Counted from the stretch's first letter, positions 35,211-45,318 are shown. The stretch: DNA of 64,000 nt from Candidatus Thiodiazotropha sp. LNASS1 (GCF_964212655.1 NZ_OZ156465.1:744001-808000), one strand, 5' to 3'. Translations and numbers: made by a program. Notes: a model not told the origin generated them from the sequence alone.

Positions 35211-36595
35211 CGTTCGCTATTCATCTTTTCCATGCGTTGCAGCAGATCCAGCAGCGCGGAGGCCTTGTGGTAAGTCTCCCGATACTCAGCCTCGGGATCG
35301 GAATCGGCGACGATGCCGCCCCCAGCCCATAGACGGGTGATTCCCTCAGAGTGGGCCATGGTCCGAATCGCAATATTGCAATCCATGTCGCCATTGAAAC
35401 CGATGTAGCCAATCGAACCACAGTAGATGCCCCGCCGATGGGGCTCCAATTCCTCGATGATCTCCATCGCACGCAGTTTCGGTGCACCCGTAATCGAACC
35501 GCCGGGGAAGCAGGCGCGTAACAGGGAGAGCGCATCCTCACCCTCTGCCAGCCTGCCGACAACCTTACTGACGAGATGATGCACCCGGGCGAAGCTCTCC
35601 AGCTTGAACAGCTCCGGCACCTCAACACTGCCGATTGCACATACCTTGCCCAAATCATTGCGCAACAGATCGACGATCATGAGGTTCTCCGCCTGATCCT
35701 TGCTGCTGTTTTTCAGCATTTCCGCAAGCATCATATCCTCTATCGGATCCTCTCCCCTGGGCGCCGTTCCCTTAATGGGTTTGGTCACTACACGACCGTC
35801 ACGAACCTCGAGGAAGCGCTCGGGCGATGTACTCAGTACCTGGCAGTGAGGCATATTCAAATAGGCGGCGAAGGGGGCGGCGTTCAGCTGTCGCAATCCC
35901 TTGTAAGCCTGCCAGGGATCACCCTCGGCAGCGACTGAAAAACGTTGTGCGAAATTGACCTGGTAACAGTCGCCGTCCAGGATGTAGCGTTTGATTCTGG
36001 CGATGGATCCAAGGTATTCGTCCCGGGTCATGTTAGAGCAGACTTCACCGAGCACACGATAAGGTAGAGTCGTCCGGGTCTGAGTCGACCGCTCAAGAAT
36101 CCGCTGCAACAATCTGCGATATCTTTCGAGACGGGCCGGATTCCGACCAACCAGGCGACTGCGTTGTTCCTGGTGATCGACCACCAGAGACCAGTCGTAA
36201 ATACCGGCCGCCATCTCCGGCAGATTTTCTATATCCTCGGCAAGCGTCGGCAGCCGTTCGAGGCGGCGGCCCAGATCATACCCAAAATAACCTATCGCCC
36301 CACCGCTGAAAGGCATGCCCTCAACACCCTCGACCGCAGGTCCAAGCGCTTCCCGCAGCAGATGAAATGGATCTTCCCGAGAGCGCTCCATTGTGCCATC
36401 GATATGCTGAATCCGGGTCTCCTCTCCATGGGTGATCAGTACGCGAACGGGGTCTGCCGAAAGGATATCGTATCGACCTTGCATGCTATGGGGACTGCCA
36501 CTGTCAAGAAAGACTGCCCAAGGTGAATGCGCCAGGGCCTCGAACAGCCGACTGCTATCCTCATGGTAGGGGAAATCCAGGGTAATGGGGTTCAT
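35201..36595 (-). CDS. pabB: Aminodeoxychorismate synthase component I
   Basis: A 464-residue chorismate-utilising enzyme. The start is the ATG at 36595 in an ATGA overlap with the upstream gene. The motif TKPIKGTAPRG contains the PIKGT lysine (K275) that marks PabB rather than TrpE (PIAGT); LMIVDLLRNDLGKVC and PGGSITGAPK are other signatures. It produces 4-amino-4-deoxychorismate, precursor of p-aminobenzoate. p-Aminobenzoate feeds both folate and, through MptG encoded at 46214, the arylamine of H4MPT. Its place inside this cluster argues for dedicated supply. Confidence 0.92.
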   Translation of the reverse strand: MNPITLDFPYHEDSSRLFEALAHSPWAVFLDSGSPHSMQGRYDILSADPVRVLITHGEETRIQHIDGTMERSREDPFHLLREALGPAVEGVEGMPFSGGAIGYFGYDLGRRLERLPTLAEDIENLPEMAAGIYDWSLVVDHQEQRSRLVGRNPARLERYRRLLQRILERSTQTRTTLPYRVLGEVCSNMTRDEYLGSIARIKRYILDGDCYQVNFAQRFSVAAEGDPWQAYKGLRQLNAAPFAAYLNMPHCQVLSTSPERFLEVRDGRVVTKPIKGTAPRGEDPIEDMMLAEMLKNSSKDQAENLMIVDLLRNDLGKVCAIGSVEVPELFKLESFARVHHLVSKVVGRLAEGEDALSLLRACFPGGSITGAPKLRAMEIIEELEPHRRGIYCGSIGYIGFNGDMDCNIAIRTMAHSEGITRLWAGGGIVADSDPEAEYRETYHKASALLDLLQRMEKMNSERCG

Positions 36596-37647
36596 GGGAG
36601 ATGATCCTTGGCCAGACTGGCAACAGCCACCGCCGGGGCACACTCGGCCACCTTGGACTCCATCCGCTCGGCACAGGTGAACAACTCCTCGAAACCCACA
36701 TAGGGTCTGTTCAATCGATGACAGATACGCTCGACCAGGAATCGTCCGACACCCGCACCCACAAGCGGGGCGGAGGCCGGGAGGCCGGGCCTGGAGAGTA
36801 TCCTTTCACAGGCATCCACAAGCTGCCGCAGCTGCTGTTCAGCGATAAACCGGGATACCCCGCGCCAGCCCTCGAGGTCAGTGGCATCAATATCCAGTCC
36901 CAGCATGCGCGCCAATCTCCGAGCGCTGCCGGTGATGCTTTTCTCCCCGTTGTCCGCACTGGGCAGCAGATCGGCGGTTTCAGGTAGATCACCGTTCAAA
37001 CGATAGATATCCGCAGTGGTCGCAAAATGCTCTGCCATTAAATAAACCCACTCTCCTGCAAACGGGACTTTGCCTGTAATCGCCATCAAAGGTGTGCGCA
37101 CCACACCCGTGTAGATCAGGGCCTGACTGACCAGCCGTTGATGGTCACTATAATCGCATGCCAGCACCTGCTTGTCAGCGAATGCTATCAGGTCGGTGGT
37201 GGTGCTTCCTACATCGACCAACAAACCCGCCTGCAGACGGCCGGCAACCCAGGATGCGCTGGCGAGCCAGTTGGCCGATGCCACTTGCGGTGAATGCCTG
37301 AGCGCATTTTCAGGATTCAAGAATCCGGCGGGTCCGGCATAGATTGCCAGGCTGGCATTTGAAAAATGGCGGCCCATCGTATCGATCAGTGTCTTTACAC
37401 CGGTATCCCGGTCGGGAAAAAGATCGACCAGCTCACCCGTCATGGTGACCGCGTGTTTAAGGTCACTGTTATCGCCGATCCTCTCTACAACCGAATCAAT
37501 ACCTGAGTCCAGATACTGCACTCCCTGCCACAGCGGGCAGGGTATCTGTTCAACTCTCTCCACACATCCGCGGCTGTCGATGAGTGCCGCCTTTGTATGG
37601 GCGCCACCGAGGTCCCATCCCAGTATTGCATCATGCCGCACCGGCAT
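36592..37647 (-). CDS. H4MPT-linked C1 pathway protein, hydantoinase/oxoprolinase (ASKHA) fold, MfnF-like
   Basis: A 351-residue protein matching the TIGR03123/COG1548 type: GWDLGGAHTKAALIDSRG and LLVDVGSTTTDLIAFAD are the two phosphate loops of an ASKHA ATPase-like fold, with VRTPLMAITGKVPFAGEWV between. Homologues occur in methanogens and in methylotrophs with H4MPT; an archaeal relative is reported as MfnF, joining the furan diphosphate to the gamma-glutamyl-tyramine part. The assignment to methylofuran condensation is therefore reasonable but rests on family plus context. Overlaps both neighbours (17 and 4 bases). Confidence 0.78.
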   Translation of the reverse strand: MPVRHDAILGWDLGGAHTKAALIDSRGCVERVEQIPCPLWQGVQYLDSGIDSVVERIGDNSDLKHAVTMTGELVDLFPDRDTGVKTLIDTMGRHFSNASLAIYAGPAGFLNPENALRHSPQVASANWLASASWVAGRLQAGLLVDVGSTTTDLIAFADKQVLACDYSDHQRLVSQALIYTGVVRTPLMAITGKVPFAGEWVYLMAEHFATTADIYRLNGDLPETADLLPSADNGEKSITGSARRLARMLGLDIDATDLEGWRGVSRFIAEQQLRQLVDACERILSRPGLPASAPLVGAGVGRFLVERICHRLNRPYVGFEELFTCAERMESKVAECAPAVAVASLAKDHLP

Positions 37648-38635
37648 ACTCCAGGTTCACATCCACCACCGATGCCTGCAGCATCTGATCAGGCAATGGA
37701 AGCCTGTCATTCAGCAGATCCAGCACCATTGAAGCTGGATTCATCCCGGTCGACTCTTTCAGTCCAACATATGATGTGGTGATTCTCGGGTTGACTTCCA
37801 ACACCTGTAATTCCTTCTCTGTATCGATAATATCGACCCCTATGATACCCCACAGATCTGGCAGAGCGGCCACCACCTCTCGCCCAAGTCTGTGAAAGCT
37901 GGCCCGCTTATTCAAATGGCCATTCACAACACATCCGAGAAGTACGAATCTGTTGTCGGTTACGGCTATCCGCTGGTGATTGACACTCAGTACGAAGGCC
38001 TCACCTTTGCGCGCCAATATATTGAGACTGGTTGGCGTACCGTGAACGAACGGCTGTATTACATACTCGCTGCCTGCCGGGAGAGACTCAAATTGCTGAT
38101 AAAGATCATCTCTGTCCCGGCAGATTCTGGTACCGTGACAGCCGACTCCGTCATCCGGCTTTATGACCCAGCTGCCCGGATGATCGGGTATCCTGTCCTC
38201 GTACCTGTAGGTTGGTACTACACAGATACCGCTTTCCATCAGGCAACTGGAAGTCATCAGCTTACTGGATGCGGTGTGTACGGCCTGCGGCGGACTGTTC
38301 AACAGCAGTTTCCCGTGGCTTATGACGGTTTCGCTGATATGTTCCAGTACATTTGAGAACTCTGGCGCGATGGGCCAAACCGCATCGGCGTTTTCCATGC
38401 ATTCCTGCCAGGCCATGGCGAAATCTTCCAGATCGTGCAGCATATGGAACTCGATCGGCAGATCGGGCCTGCTCAGGCGGGCATCACGGGTGGTATGGAT
38501 TTCGATACCGGTGATTTCCGCAAGGTCGGAAATCAATGCCCTGAGCATAATGTCCCCCTCCTCGGCAAGAGAAGGCGGCAAGGGGCTGTTCAGCATCCCT
38601 CCACCCGTAATATACTCGAATACAAACACTCGCAT
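37631..38635 (-). CDS. ATP-grasp ligase, MfnD-like
   Basis: A 334-residue ATP-grasp protein: start MRVFVFEYITGGGM, ATP-binding GSWVIKPDDGVGCHGTRI and metal-binding VLEVNPRITTSYVGLKES. This matches the archaeal ATP-grasp group that includes MfnD, the tyramine-glutamate ligase of methanofuran synthesis. Bacterial methylofuran is known to contain tyrosine in place of tyramine, so this ligase may use tyrosine; no tyrosine decarboxylase gene is present here, which agrees. First gene of a four-gene operon with the MfnF-like, pabB and mfnE-like genes. Only 18 bases separate its start from a divergent gene. Confidence 0.75.
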   Translation of the reverse strand: MRVFVFEYITGGGMLNSPLPPSLAEEGDIMLRALISDLAEITGIEIHTTRDARLSRPDLPIEFHMLHDLEDFAMAWQECMENADAVWPIAPEFSNVLEHISETVISHGKLLLNSPPQAVHTASSKLMTSSCLMESGICVVPTYRYEDRIPDHPGSWVIKPDDGVGCHGTRICRDRDDLYQQFESLPAGSEYVIQPFVHGTPTSLNILARKGEAFVLSVNHQRIAVTDNRFVLLGCVVNGHLNKRASFHRLGREVVAALPDLWGIIGVDIIDTEKELQVLEVNPRITTSYVGLKESTGMNPASMVLDLLNDRLPLPDQMLQASVVDVNLEYAGAA

Positions 38636-38653
38636 GGTTATTTATCCGCGTTG

Positions 38654-39343
38654 ATGAAGCTCATACCAGTCATAGATATGATGCATAACCGTGTCGTTGT
38701 TGCGAACAGCGGCAAGCGTCACGCTTACGCAGCAGCCGATACTCCCTTGTGTCGTTCCAGTCGACCGCAGGAGGTATTGTCGGCACTGTTGGATCTCTAT
38801 CCATTCGATACCCTCTATATTGCTGACCTCGATGCCATCTGTGGCAGCGGCTCGAATCTCGAGTTGATCTACGCTCTCCACCTCAAGTATCCCGAGATAA
38901 ACCTGTGGGTAGACAACGGGCTCACCGACCTGGGGCGGTTATGCGGCTTTGCCCGCCCGGTAATCGGTACGGAATCCATTGTCAGTTGCGAACAACTTGC
39001 TCATCTGGTTGCATCGCTTCCCTCTCCCGTACTCTCACTGGACTATCATGACGACCACTTCAAGGGGCCGGCCGGTCTCGACCGGCATGTGGATTACTGG
39101 CCCGAAGATGTGATCGTCATGTCACTGACTCGGGTAGGTACTTCGACCGGTCCCGACACCACCCGGCTACAACAATTCCTGAACCTGCAACCCCGGCTTC
39201 GCCTCTACGCAGCTGGAGGCATTCGGGATCAGCAGGATTTACAGCAGCTTCGTTCTATCGGTGCTGCCGGTGTCCTTTTATCAACCGCCCTCCACCAGGG
39301 GGCGATTGATCACGGGGTAATCGATCGCTTCATCAATGCCTAG
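38654..39343 (+). CDS. HisA/HisF-like TIM-barrel protein of the H4MPT cluster
   Basis: A 229-residue protein starting at the ATG at 38654 (MKLIPVIDMMHNRVVVANSG), typical of HisA relatives (COG1411). Later strands carry LYIADLDAICGSG, PVLSLDYHDDHF and LYAAGGIRDQQDL, the phosphate-binding half of the barrel. True HisA residues for histidine synthesis are not all present, and no his gene is nearby. This lineage recurs in H4MPT clusters of bacteria and archaea with unknown reaction. It is the only plus-strand gene inside the long minus-strand block; its promoter must lie within or right next to the divergent ATP-grasp gene. Confidence 0.78.
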   Translation: MKLIPVIDMMHNRVVVANSGKRHAYAAADTPLCRSSRPQEVLSALLDLYPFDTLYIADLDAICGSGSNLELIYALHLKYPEINLWVDNGLTDLGRLCGFARPVIGTESIVSCEQLAHLVASLPSPVLSLDYHDDHFKGPAGLDRHVDYWPEDVIVMSLTRVGTSTGPDTTRLQQFLNLQPRLRLYAAGGIRDQQDLQQLRSIGAAGVLLSTALHQGAIDHGVIDRFINA

Positions 39344-39365
39344 ATCCTGTTGACAGTCATCAGGA

Positions 39366-40601
39366 CTAAGACTGCGATTTGGCAATAATCTCCAGGGTAG
39401 GCGTCTTTTCCCTGATCAGGTCACGTAACTGCGATGCCCCCAACTTCCCGTCGACGAAATGGGTCAACAGGCTGTCGCTGCCGGATTGCTGGAATGCCTC
39501 CAGAGTGGGACCGCTGTATTTACACCAGGACTGAGTGGTTTCATATAACTGCAATTCAACCAACCCGGGAAGATATTCGATCAACTGCTCCCAGATAAAA
39601 ACACACAGCATCTCGGTACTCGACCGCCATGCCAATTCCGATGTGGCGTAGTTCAGGTTATGATGGTCGAACCTGTCGATCACACGCCTGTTCGCCACCC
39701 ATTTCAGATATCCGTAATCCACCACGCAACCGGTCACCGGGTCGATACGGTCCCTGACTTTAACATGCAGCAGATAACGGCCACCATGCAGGTTGGAACA
39801 CTTCGCCGGATGATCCGTAATGAAATGCGCGGCGTCGAATATCAGCTCTTTAGACACTGTCACCTCAGGGGTTTTCCGATCAAACCGTTCCATGGCGCAC
39901 GGGATCTCCATCAGATCGTCTTTGATCAGTGCCAGCAGGTGTTGCGTATCGGACCGGGTCAAGGTACGTAGCAGCAATCCGTCGGATTGATCTGCGGCAT
40001 CAAGCTCCCTGAATTCGATACCGTGGCGGCAAGCCTCCGCCATTATCGTCTCCCCGGCCGCCCGCCCCGGGAGTTGCAGAAACAGGTATCCAGCCTGCAG
40101 TTCGCCGATATGGGCGACAAGCACAGCCAGACTCAATAAAAAATCGGGGGGTGGAACCGGAGAGAGATGCGCTTCCGCACTCAGTGCCAGATACGCCGCA
40201 GGGACCTTCAGGCGATTGACCGCTACCACCCGATGGGTCTCTTCCGCATATCTGTATTCCTGACGAAAGAGAAAACCATATTCGCTCAGCCATTGAAGAT
40301 TCCATAGCAGCATATCAAGCCGCCTGATCTCTCCAGGTACAATGGAGAATGCCTCCTCTCTCTGGAGTAACCCGCCCCACTTGAGTCCTCTGTAGATGGC
40401 TCGTGCCTGTTCTGACGGATAGGCCTTGGGCCGCGGATAGTCCTCCGGATTATCTGTCCTGTTTAACAATTCTTGATCGATCAGAAGATCCAGAGGCAGG
40501 TGATGCCGGATGGCGTACTCCTGGAGCGTCAATGAACAGCAGCGAAGCAAATGGCTGTTGTCCAGATTGGCAACTGCACTGCCACATTCAAGACATTGCA
40601 T
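39366..40601 (-). CDS. Fusion of a MucR-like zinc-finger start and a PTPS-family domain
   Basis: A 411-residue protein. The N-terminus MQCLECGSAVANLDNSHLLRCC with LTLQEYAIRHHLPLD resembles the ROS/MucR zinc-finger module. Residues 60-240 are unassigned. Residues about 248-370 form a PTPS domain: H259 in IFDAAHFI, Cys268, and H272 in LHGGRYLLHV. The third zinc ligand, normally the second His of HGH, is Gly274, so zinc binding and catalysis may be altered. DHHNLNY and ETTQSWCKY are retained. It starts after GGAGG. Possible roles are a pterin sensor or a modified pterin enzyme in H4MPT synthesis; neither is proven. Confidence 0.72.
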   Translation of the reverse strand: MQCLECGSAVANLDNSHLLRCCSLTLQEYAIRHHLPLDLLIDQELLNRTDNPEDYPRPKAYPSEQARAIYRGLKWGGLLQREEAFSIVPGEIRRLDMLLWNLQWLSEYGFLFRQEYRYAEETHRVVAVNRLKVPAAYLALSAEAHLSPVPPPDFLLSLAVLVAHIGELQAGYLFLQLPGRAAGETIMAEACRHGIEFRELDAADQSDGLLLRTLTRSDTQHLLALIKDDLMEIPCAMERFDRKTPEVTVSKELIFDAAHFITDHPAKCSNLHGGRYLLHVKVRDRIDPVTGCVVDYGYLKWVANRRVIDRFDHHNLNYATSELAWRSSTEMLCVFIWEQLIEYLPGLVELQLYETTQSWCKYSGPTLEAFQQSGSDSLLTHFVDGKLGASQLRDLIREKTPTLEIIAKSQS

Positions 40602-40798
40602 ATTCAGCCTCCACGATCGATTGATAACAAACCCACTGGAATTGTCAGCAGACGTTTGTTGTTCTTATCTGTCTGCTGTGTCGGCGGATAACCACCTAAA
40701 CGCTTCCAGCCACCACCTGTTGCCCTTTCAGATGCCAGGGATGTCTTTCGAGTCAGCCGTCGACACTTCCCTGTGATGACGACATCATCAAGTAAGCG

Positions 40799-41311
40799 TC
40801 AGTCGTGTGCCGCAAAGGGATGAGATACCGATCCCTTCTGCGCGACAACATCACTGGCCTTGGGCTCGCCCGCAACGGCGCGTTTGATCGACTCCTTGGT
40901 CGCCTGGTAGTTGTAGTCCTGGATCTTGGCGTCGTCCTCAGCCTCCCAGTGGATGAATACGCCGACACAGACAAAGACATCGTCAGCCTCATCGGCGGGG
41001 ATGGTGCCGTCTTCGACGCAATCGGCCACAGCCATGGCAACGCCGCGTTGCGCGGGACCGAACATCTGTACCGCTTGTTTGGCCCCTTTGATGGTTACCT
41101 TGTTAAACATCATGGTGCTGGGTTTACAGGCCAGGTTGGGCGCCACAACCGCCAGCAACGCAGTAAACCCATCCTTGTTGTTGACCAGACCGTTGCAGAA
41201 AGCTGTTTCTGCGGCGGAACCTCTTGGACCGATCAGGAGATCAATATGCGCAACTTCGTTGCCGTCTCCGACCAGCGATTCTCCGACCATCGTTCTATTG
41301 ATAACTGGCAT
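40799..41311 (-). CDS. fae: Formaldehyde-activating enzyme
   Basis: A 170-residue enzyme that accelerates condensation of formaldehyde with H4MPT to methylene-H4MPT, in the cytoplasm. The whole length matches Fae: [20 protein letters not shown] with the catalytic-type His22, [34 protein letters not shown] and [22 protein letters not shown]. The start follows AAGGAG. Of the formaldehyde-oxidation genes it is the first step downstream of XoxF. It lies 29 bases after the CitG-like gene on the same strand and is probably in the mptG-mtdB-mch operon, with its strong ribosome-binding site allowing higher expression. Confidence 0.96.
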   Translation of the reverse strand: MPVINRTMVGESLVGDGNEVAHIDLLIGPRGSAAETAFCNGLVNNKDGFTALLAVVAPNLACKPSTMMFNKVTIKGAKQAVQMFGPAQRGVAMAVADCVEDGTIPADEADDVFVCVGVFIHWEAEDDAKIQDYNYQATKESIKRAVAGEPKASDVVAQKGSVSHPFAAHD

Positions 41312-41340
41312 TTCAGTTTCTCCTTACTTGTTATTGAGAG

Positions 41341-42282
41341 TTAACTTCGTATCCCCACCTCTTCCGGGCGGGAATCGCGGACACGGGTAAATCCCGCATT
41401 CTGCTCAAACGCTGAGTGCATCGATTCCAGATATGAGATAAATAGTGTGGCGACCGTTAAGTCTGCCGAAGTGCCTGGATTGACACCTTCACGCTTGAAT
41501 TCACTGTCTGCCTGAAGCAGACGTAATTGGTAGTGTTCCGGCATCTCAGCCTGGAACAATCCTTCGACCAGATCGGCCGCGTGCAGACTTGTCGCGACCG
41601 CCTTGTAGAGCCCTTGCTTGCGTTGAATATGGGTATCGGGAAAGTGCGCCAACAGACTGAGGAACAGACCCGTGACCGCCCACTCCTTGCTTTGCCAACG
41701 CGTCTCGTAACTGCGCAGCCGAGGCAGCGCAAAGTCGAATAGGTCTGCAAAGCCGGTGGCGTATTGGCGGGCAATCTGATCGCGATCCGCCGCATGGGAC
41801 ATCACTTCGATCAAACCTGCACTGGGCTTCCTGATAACATCATGCTTATCGGATTGGCCCAGTCCAGCCGGCGCTGCCAGTCGAATGGCACGGAACAGCC
41901 ACTCCATCTGCTTTGCATCGACGTCAAGCAGGACCTTGCCAAGTTTGTCACGCAATGCCCCAGGATGTTGGCTCCGGTCATATGCGGCCTGAATCAACGG
42001 TGCACACAGCATCAGAATACCGAGATTGGTATTGCAACCGACTGCCTCGCGGGTGGCCTCGACTGCTTTGTAGATCCTTTCTCCCAGTCCCAGCTCCAGT
42101 GTTGTCAGAGGTTCGGCACTGACATTGGCACTGGTGATGAAATCCTCCAGGGTCATACCGTGACCATCAGAAAAACGATGCACATTACCCGGTTTCAGCG
42201 CATCCAGCTCACTCAGGCAGGCATGACGATATACAGTGGAGATCTGCCCCCTGACATTGTGCTGTGACGGCAATCCGGTCAT
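41341..42282 (-). CDS. Triphosphoribosyl-dephospho-CoA synthase-like protein (CitG/MdcB family, orf5 type)
   Basis: A 313-residue all-helical protein: HACLSELDALKPGNVHRFSDGHGM is the CitG signature, followed by GCNTNLGILMLCAPL and TPSAEFKR-like features (GVNPGTSADLTVATLFISYL). True CitG makes the prosthetic-group precursor of citrate lyase, but no citrate or malonate genes are here. The same family recurs as orf5 in H4MPT clusters of methylotrophs, where it may transfer a ribosyl-triphosphate-like group in cofactor assembly (inference). The start is the ATG at 42282, sharing one base with the upstream stop (TGATG). Confidence 0.85.
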   Translation of the reverse strand: MTGLPSQHNVRGQISTVYRHACLSELDALKPGNVHRFSDGHGMTLEDFITSANVSAEPLTTLELGLGERIYKAVEATREAVGCNTNLGILMLCAPLIQAAYDRSQHPGALRDKLGKVLLDVDAKQMEWLFRAIRLAAPAGLGQSDKHDVIRKPSAGLIEVMSHAADRDQIARQYATGFADLFDFALPRLRSYETRWQSKEWAVTGLFLSLLAHFPDTHIQRKQGLYKAVATSLHAADLVEGLFQAEMPEHYQLRLLQADSEFKREGVNPGTSADLTVATLFISYLESMHSAFEQNAGFTRVRDSRPEEVGIRS

Positions 42283-43190
42283 CAGATCACCTCCGTCAGG
42301 GAGCCGCCGTGGCAACAGGAAAGAAAATCATCCACCAGCAGTTGCGTGACATCCATCTGACAGACCTGTTGCAGGCCTTTCCATGCCGGGATGCTGTTGA
42401 CTTCGATGACATAGGCCCGACCCTTGTCGTCGCGTAGGATATCGACACCCGCATAACTCATCGATAATGCACGGGAGGCGGCTTCCGCCAGCTCTTTCAA
42501 CTCCTGGTCGAGCACTGCCGGATGGCAGCGGGCACCCTGTGCCACGTTGCTGATCCAACCCTCACCATGACGCAGCATGGCGGCGACCGCCTGGCCATTG
42601 ATGACGAACACCCGCCAATCATGGGCATCCTCATTACCGGTGTGAATGAACCTTTGCAGATAGAATACACCGCTATAATGTGCCGGTTCAGGGAGAGTGT
42701 CGCCTTGACGGATACGTACCAAACCGTCACCTTGAGAGCCGAACAGGGGTTTCAGGACCAGTTCGTGGCCAGCCTTGAACTCATGCTTCACGATCCTCGC
42801 CAGGTCGCGCTCCTCACCAACCACCCAGGTGGGAGGTGTTGGGATACCGGCGGTGTGCAGCAGGAAACTGGTCATCCCCTTGTCAACGCTACGCTCAATG
42901 GCACGACCGTCGTTGTAGACGCAGACACCGAGATGCGTGAGTGCGTGCAGAATATCGAGATAGAGTACGACCTGTTCGAGCGTACCACCAGGCACGCCTC
43001 GCACGAACACCCCGTCCGGCCTTGTTTCAAAGCCTGGAATCACCAGGTGCTCTCCTGCTCCGCCTAGATCGAATCCACACTGCTGCAGAGAGACGAACTC
43101 GCTGCTGCAACCCTGCGTTTCAAACGCCTCACGCAGACGTGCACCGTGCCAGCCTGGATCGTCGGTAATGATGGCGATACGCCTGTTCAT
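42282..43190 (-). CDS. RimK-like ATP-grasp ligase (orf7 type)
   Basis: A 302-residue ATP-grasp enzyme of the RimK/glutamate ligase group: [36 protein letters not shown] (ATP loop) and [16 protein letters not shown] (metal site). RimK relatives add glutamate to proteins or cofactors. Bacterial methylofuran carries a polyglutamate chain, so chain extension is the attractive role. Orf7 genes lie next to mch in other methylotrophs. It overlaps mch upstream by four bases (ATGA). Confidence 0.85.
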   Translation of the reverse strand: MNRRIAIITDDPGWHGARLREAFETQGCSSEFVSLQQCGFDLGGAGEHLVIPGFETRPDGVFVRGVPGGTLEQVVLYLDILHALTHLGVCVYNDGRAIERSVDKGMTSFLLHTAGIPTPPTWVVGEERDLARIVKHEFKAGHELVLKPLFGSQGDGLVRIRQGDTLPEPAHYSGVFYLQRFIHTGNEDAHDWRVFVINGQAVAAMLRHGEGWISNVAQGARCHPAVLDQELKELAEAASRALSMSYAGVDILRDDKGRAYVIEVNSIPAWKGLQQVCQMDVTQLLVDDFLSCCHGGSLTEVI

Positions 43191-44161
43191 GGTTCAATAC
43201 CGAAGGAAGCCGCCATCAGCGCGGTGTCCAGAGCACCTGCCGCATAGCTGTTACCGCTATCGAGTGCGCTGACCATCACCCGTGCCGGACTGAACAGCAT
43301 GGGATCGATCTTGAAAAAGTCGTACCCGTAGGCCTTGAAAACCTCGCCGAAGGGACGCCCATAGTCCCGGGAAGCACTGCTCGGCAGATCAATGGCAAGT
43401 TTCTGTGCCTGCGCATCCTCTCCACGGACGAAGAGCTGCACCAAACCGGCAAACAGAATGGCGTCGTTGGTGCGACCCATGGCAGTGAGGAAATCGGGTG
43501 CCGGCGGCGGCAATGGCGCACTGCCCATGCCATCCTGTATCGCATGCAGATCAAAGCCCAGCTCGTGGGATTTGTGCATCGCCACCTCCAGTACCCGTGC
43601 GACGATTTGCACCGTACCGGCAAGGCTGCTGGTGGGCGTCAGGATAAGGGTCAATGCATCCGCATCGATACCGCAATCCCGGGCGATCTTCTCACACAGG
43701 GGTAGTGGGGGTAACCGGTCCACCTCGAGCACCAGGCAGGTCCGGTCTGCCTGATCCCGATAGTCCAGCTCATTGAACAGGGGCTCTTTAAGGGAGAGTG
43801 CCCTGCCGGGTCCCGAACCCAGGGCATTGAAACCTTTTTTATCCGTTTCCTTGTGCGACAGACTCCAACCTGCATATTGGCTGCCCAGGCAGGCAAGCAC
43901 AGGATCGGCGGCATGCACGTGTACCGAAAGCGGCCAACCCGCCACCGGACCGCTACCACTGAGGCTGACACTGCCAAGTCCGCCAAGACAGATTTCAGCG
44001 ATGCGCCGTCCGGCCTCCAGAGAACCCTTGACATGGATCCCCGCATCCACCAGCAGACAACCGTTCTCAAGCCGCTCGATTCCGAGGCACAGAATTTCCG
44101 CATCAGCCACCAATGATTCCACCAGCGGCGCAGTCAATGCATTGATGCTTGGGCGACTCAT
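43187..44161 (-). CDS. mch: Methenyltetrahydromethanopterin cyclohydrolase
   Basis: A 324-residue enzyme that hydrolyses methenyl-H4MPT to N5-formyl-H4MPT in the cytoplasm. Family signatures include [56 protein letters not shown] and [19 protein letters not shown]. Its length equals that of archaeal and bacterial Mch. The start is the ATG at 44161 in an ATGA overlap with the upstream ATP-grasp gene. It supplies formyl-H4MPT to FhcD, encoded divergently. Confidence 0.96.
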   Translation of the reverse strand: MSRPSINALTAPLVESLVADAEILCLGIERLENGCLLVDAGIHVKGSLEAGRRIAEICLGGLGSVSLSGSGPVAGWPLSVHVHAADPVLACLGSQYAGWSLSHKETDKKGFNALGSGPGRALSLKEPLFNELDYRDQADRTCLVLEVDRLPPLPLCEKIARDCGIDADALTLILTPTSSLAGTVQIVARVLEVAMHKSHELGFDLHAIQDGMGSAPLPPPAPDFLTAMGRTNDAILFAGLVQLFVRGEDAQAQKLAIDLPSSASRDYGRPFGEVFKAYGYDFFKIDPMLFSPARVMVSALDSGNSYAAGALDTALMAASFGIEP

Positions 44162-45318
44162 ACAGCCACCCGGCATGGTTGCGATGGGTATATGGATGGA
44201 CCAAGCAGCCGTAACACCTCATCACGGTGTATATGTAACTCCGCTTCAACCTCTGTGGCGTTGGCGCCCTTGGCGTGCAGACTGCACAATGGCTGCCCTT
44301 CGACTATCCTGCTACCTGCCAGCGGTCGATCGCTGATCCATTGCGGCCAGGACATCTTATTGGGAATCTCAACATTTCGTGGCGCATAGATAATCTGATG
44401 CCCATGCATCACAGCCGGGGCGTTGTTCGGAACCTCCGGCAGTTCTCCGCAACAGGCCGCTATATGGTGCTTGATCCAACCGTCTGGCAGCAGATGTTCA
44501 TAGAGGTCCAGGGTGGCCGTAGGCCTTGGATTGAGATCGATTACAAAGATACCGGCATCATCGTGCACGAAGTCCAGGCTGTTTATTCCCCGCAGGCCAA
44601 GTTCGGATACCAGCTTAATGACAGCCAGTTCGACCTGGGAACGCACCACATCGCACAGGTAGGCCTGGCCGATGGCGCCACTATAGAGAAAGGGTGCCGG
44701 TGCACCGGATCCCGCTATCCCAAGCATGTTGTATCCAACGGTGTGATGTCTTTTACCATCTGCGATAAACAACATGGACATTACCTGGCCCGGGATGAAT
44801 CTCTGGTAGTAGCAGGCGGAGTCTGTCGCGGTATATTCCGGAGAGTAATAGGCCACACCCTGACCGCCGCAACTGGCGGCCCTTTTGATCAACCAGCTGC
44901 TCTCTGTGGCGGAGTAAGGTGCAGTGAGGCTTACCTCCGGATAGGCTATCTGTAGGCGGTCAAGCAATGAAAAAAAACGCTGGGGTCTGCGCAATAAATC
45001 GAGTACCGAAGGATCATTGCCGAATAAATGGAATAATTCAGACAGGTTTCTCAGCAAAGATGTTGATTCCTCCAAGCCTGCCCCATAAACCACTCCGCAG
45101 GGATTGTCGGGAAACAGGGATGCGATCTCTTTGACAAATATTTCCGCATCGAGGTTTGAGAATCCCTGGGTGACTGGCCAACAATCGGCGACGGCCAGGG
45201 TGTCTTGATCGCAAAATCCATCGATAAGTGTTACCCGGTAACCACCGCGATGAGCCGACTCGGCTATCGCCCTGCCGCTGTTCGCCAAAACCAACAGAGA
45301 GGTGGATTTAGCCGACAT
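44158..45318 (-). CDS. ATP-grasp protein of the H4MPT cluster (orf17 type)
   Basis: A 386-residue protein. The start is the ATG at 45318 ([20 protein letters not shown]) inside the end of mtdB, an 11-base overlap. [19 protein letters not shown] is the ATP-grasp loop and [25 protein letters not shown] the metal-binding strand pair. An orf17 relative lies beside mtdB and mch in methylotrophic bacteria and is needed for H4MPT-dependent oxidation. It probably ligates an amino- or hydroxy-acid to the C1 cofactor side chain (inference). A C-terminal 90-residue domain follows the ATP-grasp core. Confidence 0.8.
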   Translation of the reverse strand: MSAKSTSLLVLANSGRAIAESAHRGGYRVTLIDGFCDQDTLAVADCWPVTQGFSNLDAEIFVKEIASLFPDNPCGVVYGAGLEESTSLLRNLSELFHLFGNDPSVLDLLRRPQRFFSLLDRLQIAYPEVSLTAPYSATESSWLIKRAASCGGQGVAYYSPEYTATDSACYYQRFIPGQVMSMLFIADGKRHHTVGYNMLGIAGSGAPAPFLYSGAIGQAYLCDVVRSQVELAVIKLVSELGLRGINSLDFVHDDAGIFVIDLNPRPTATLDLYEHLLPDGWIKHHIAACCGELPEVPNNAPAVMHGHQIIYAPRNVEIPNKMSWPQWISDRPLAGSRIVEGQPLCSLHAKGANATEVEAELHIHRDEVLRLLGPSIYPSQPCRVAV

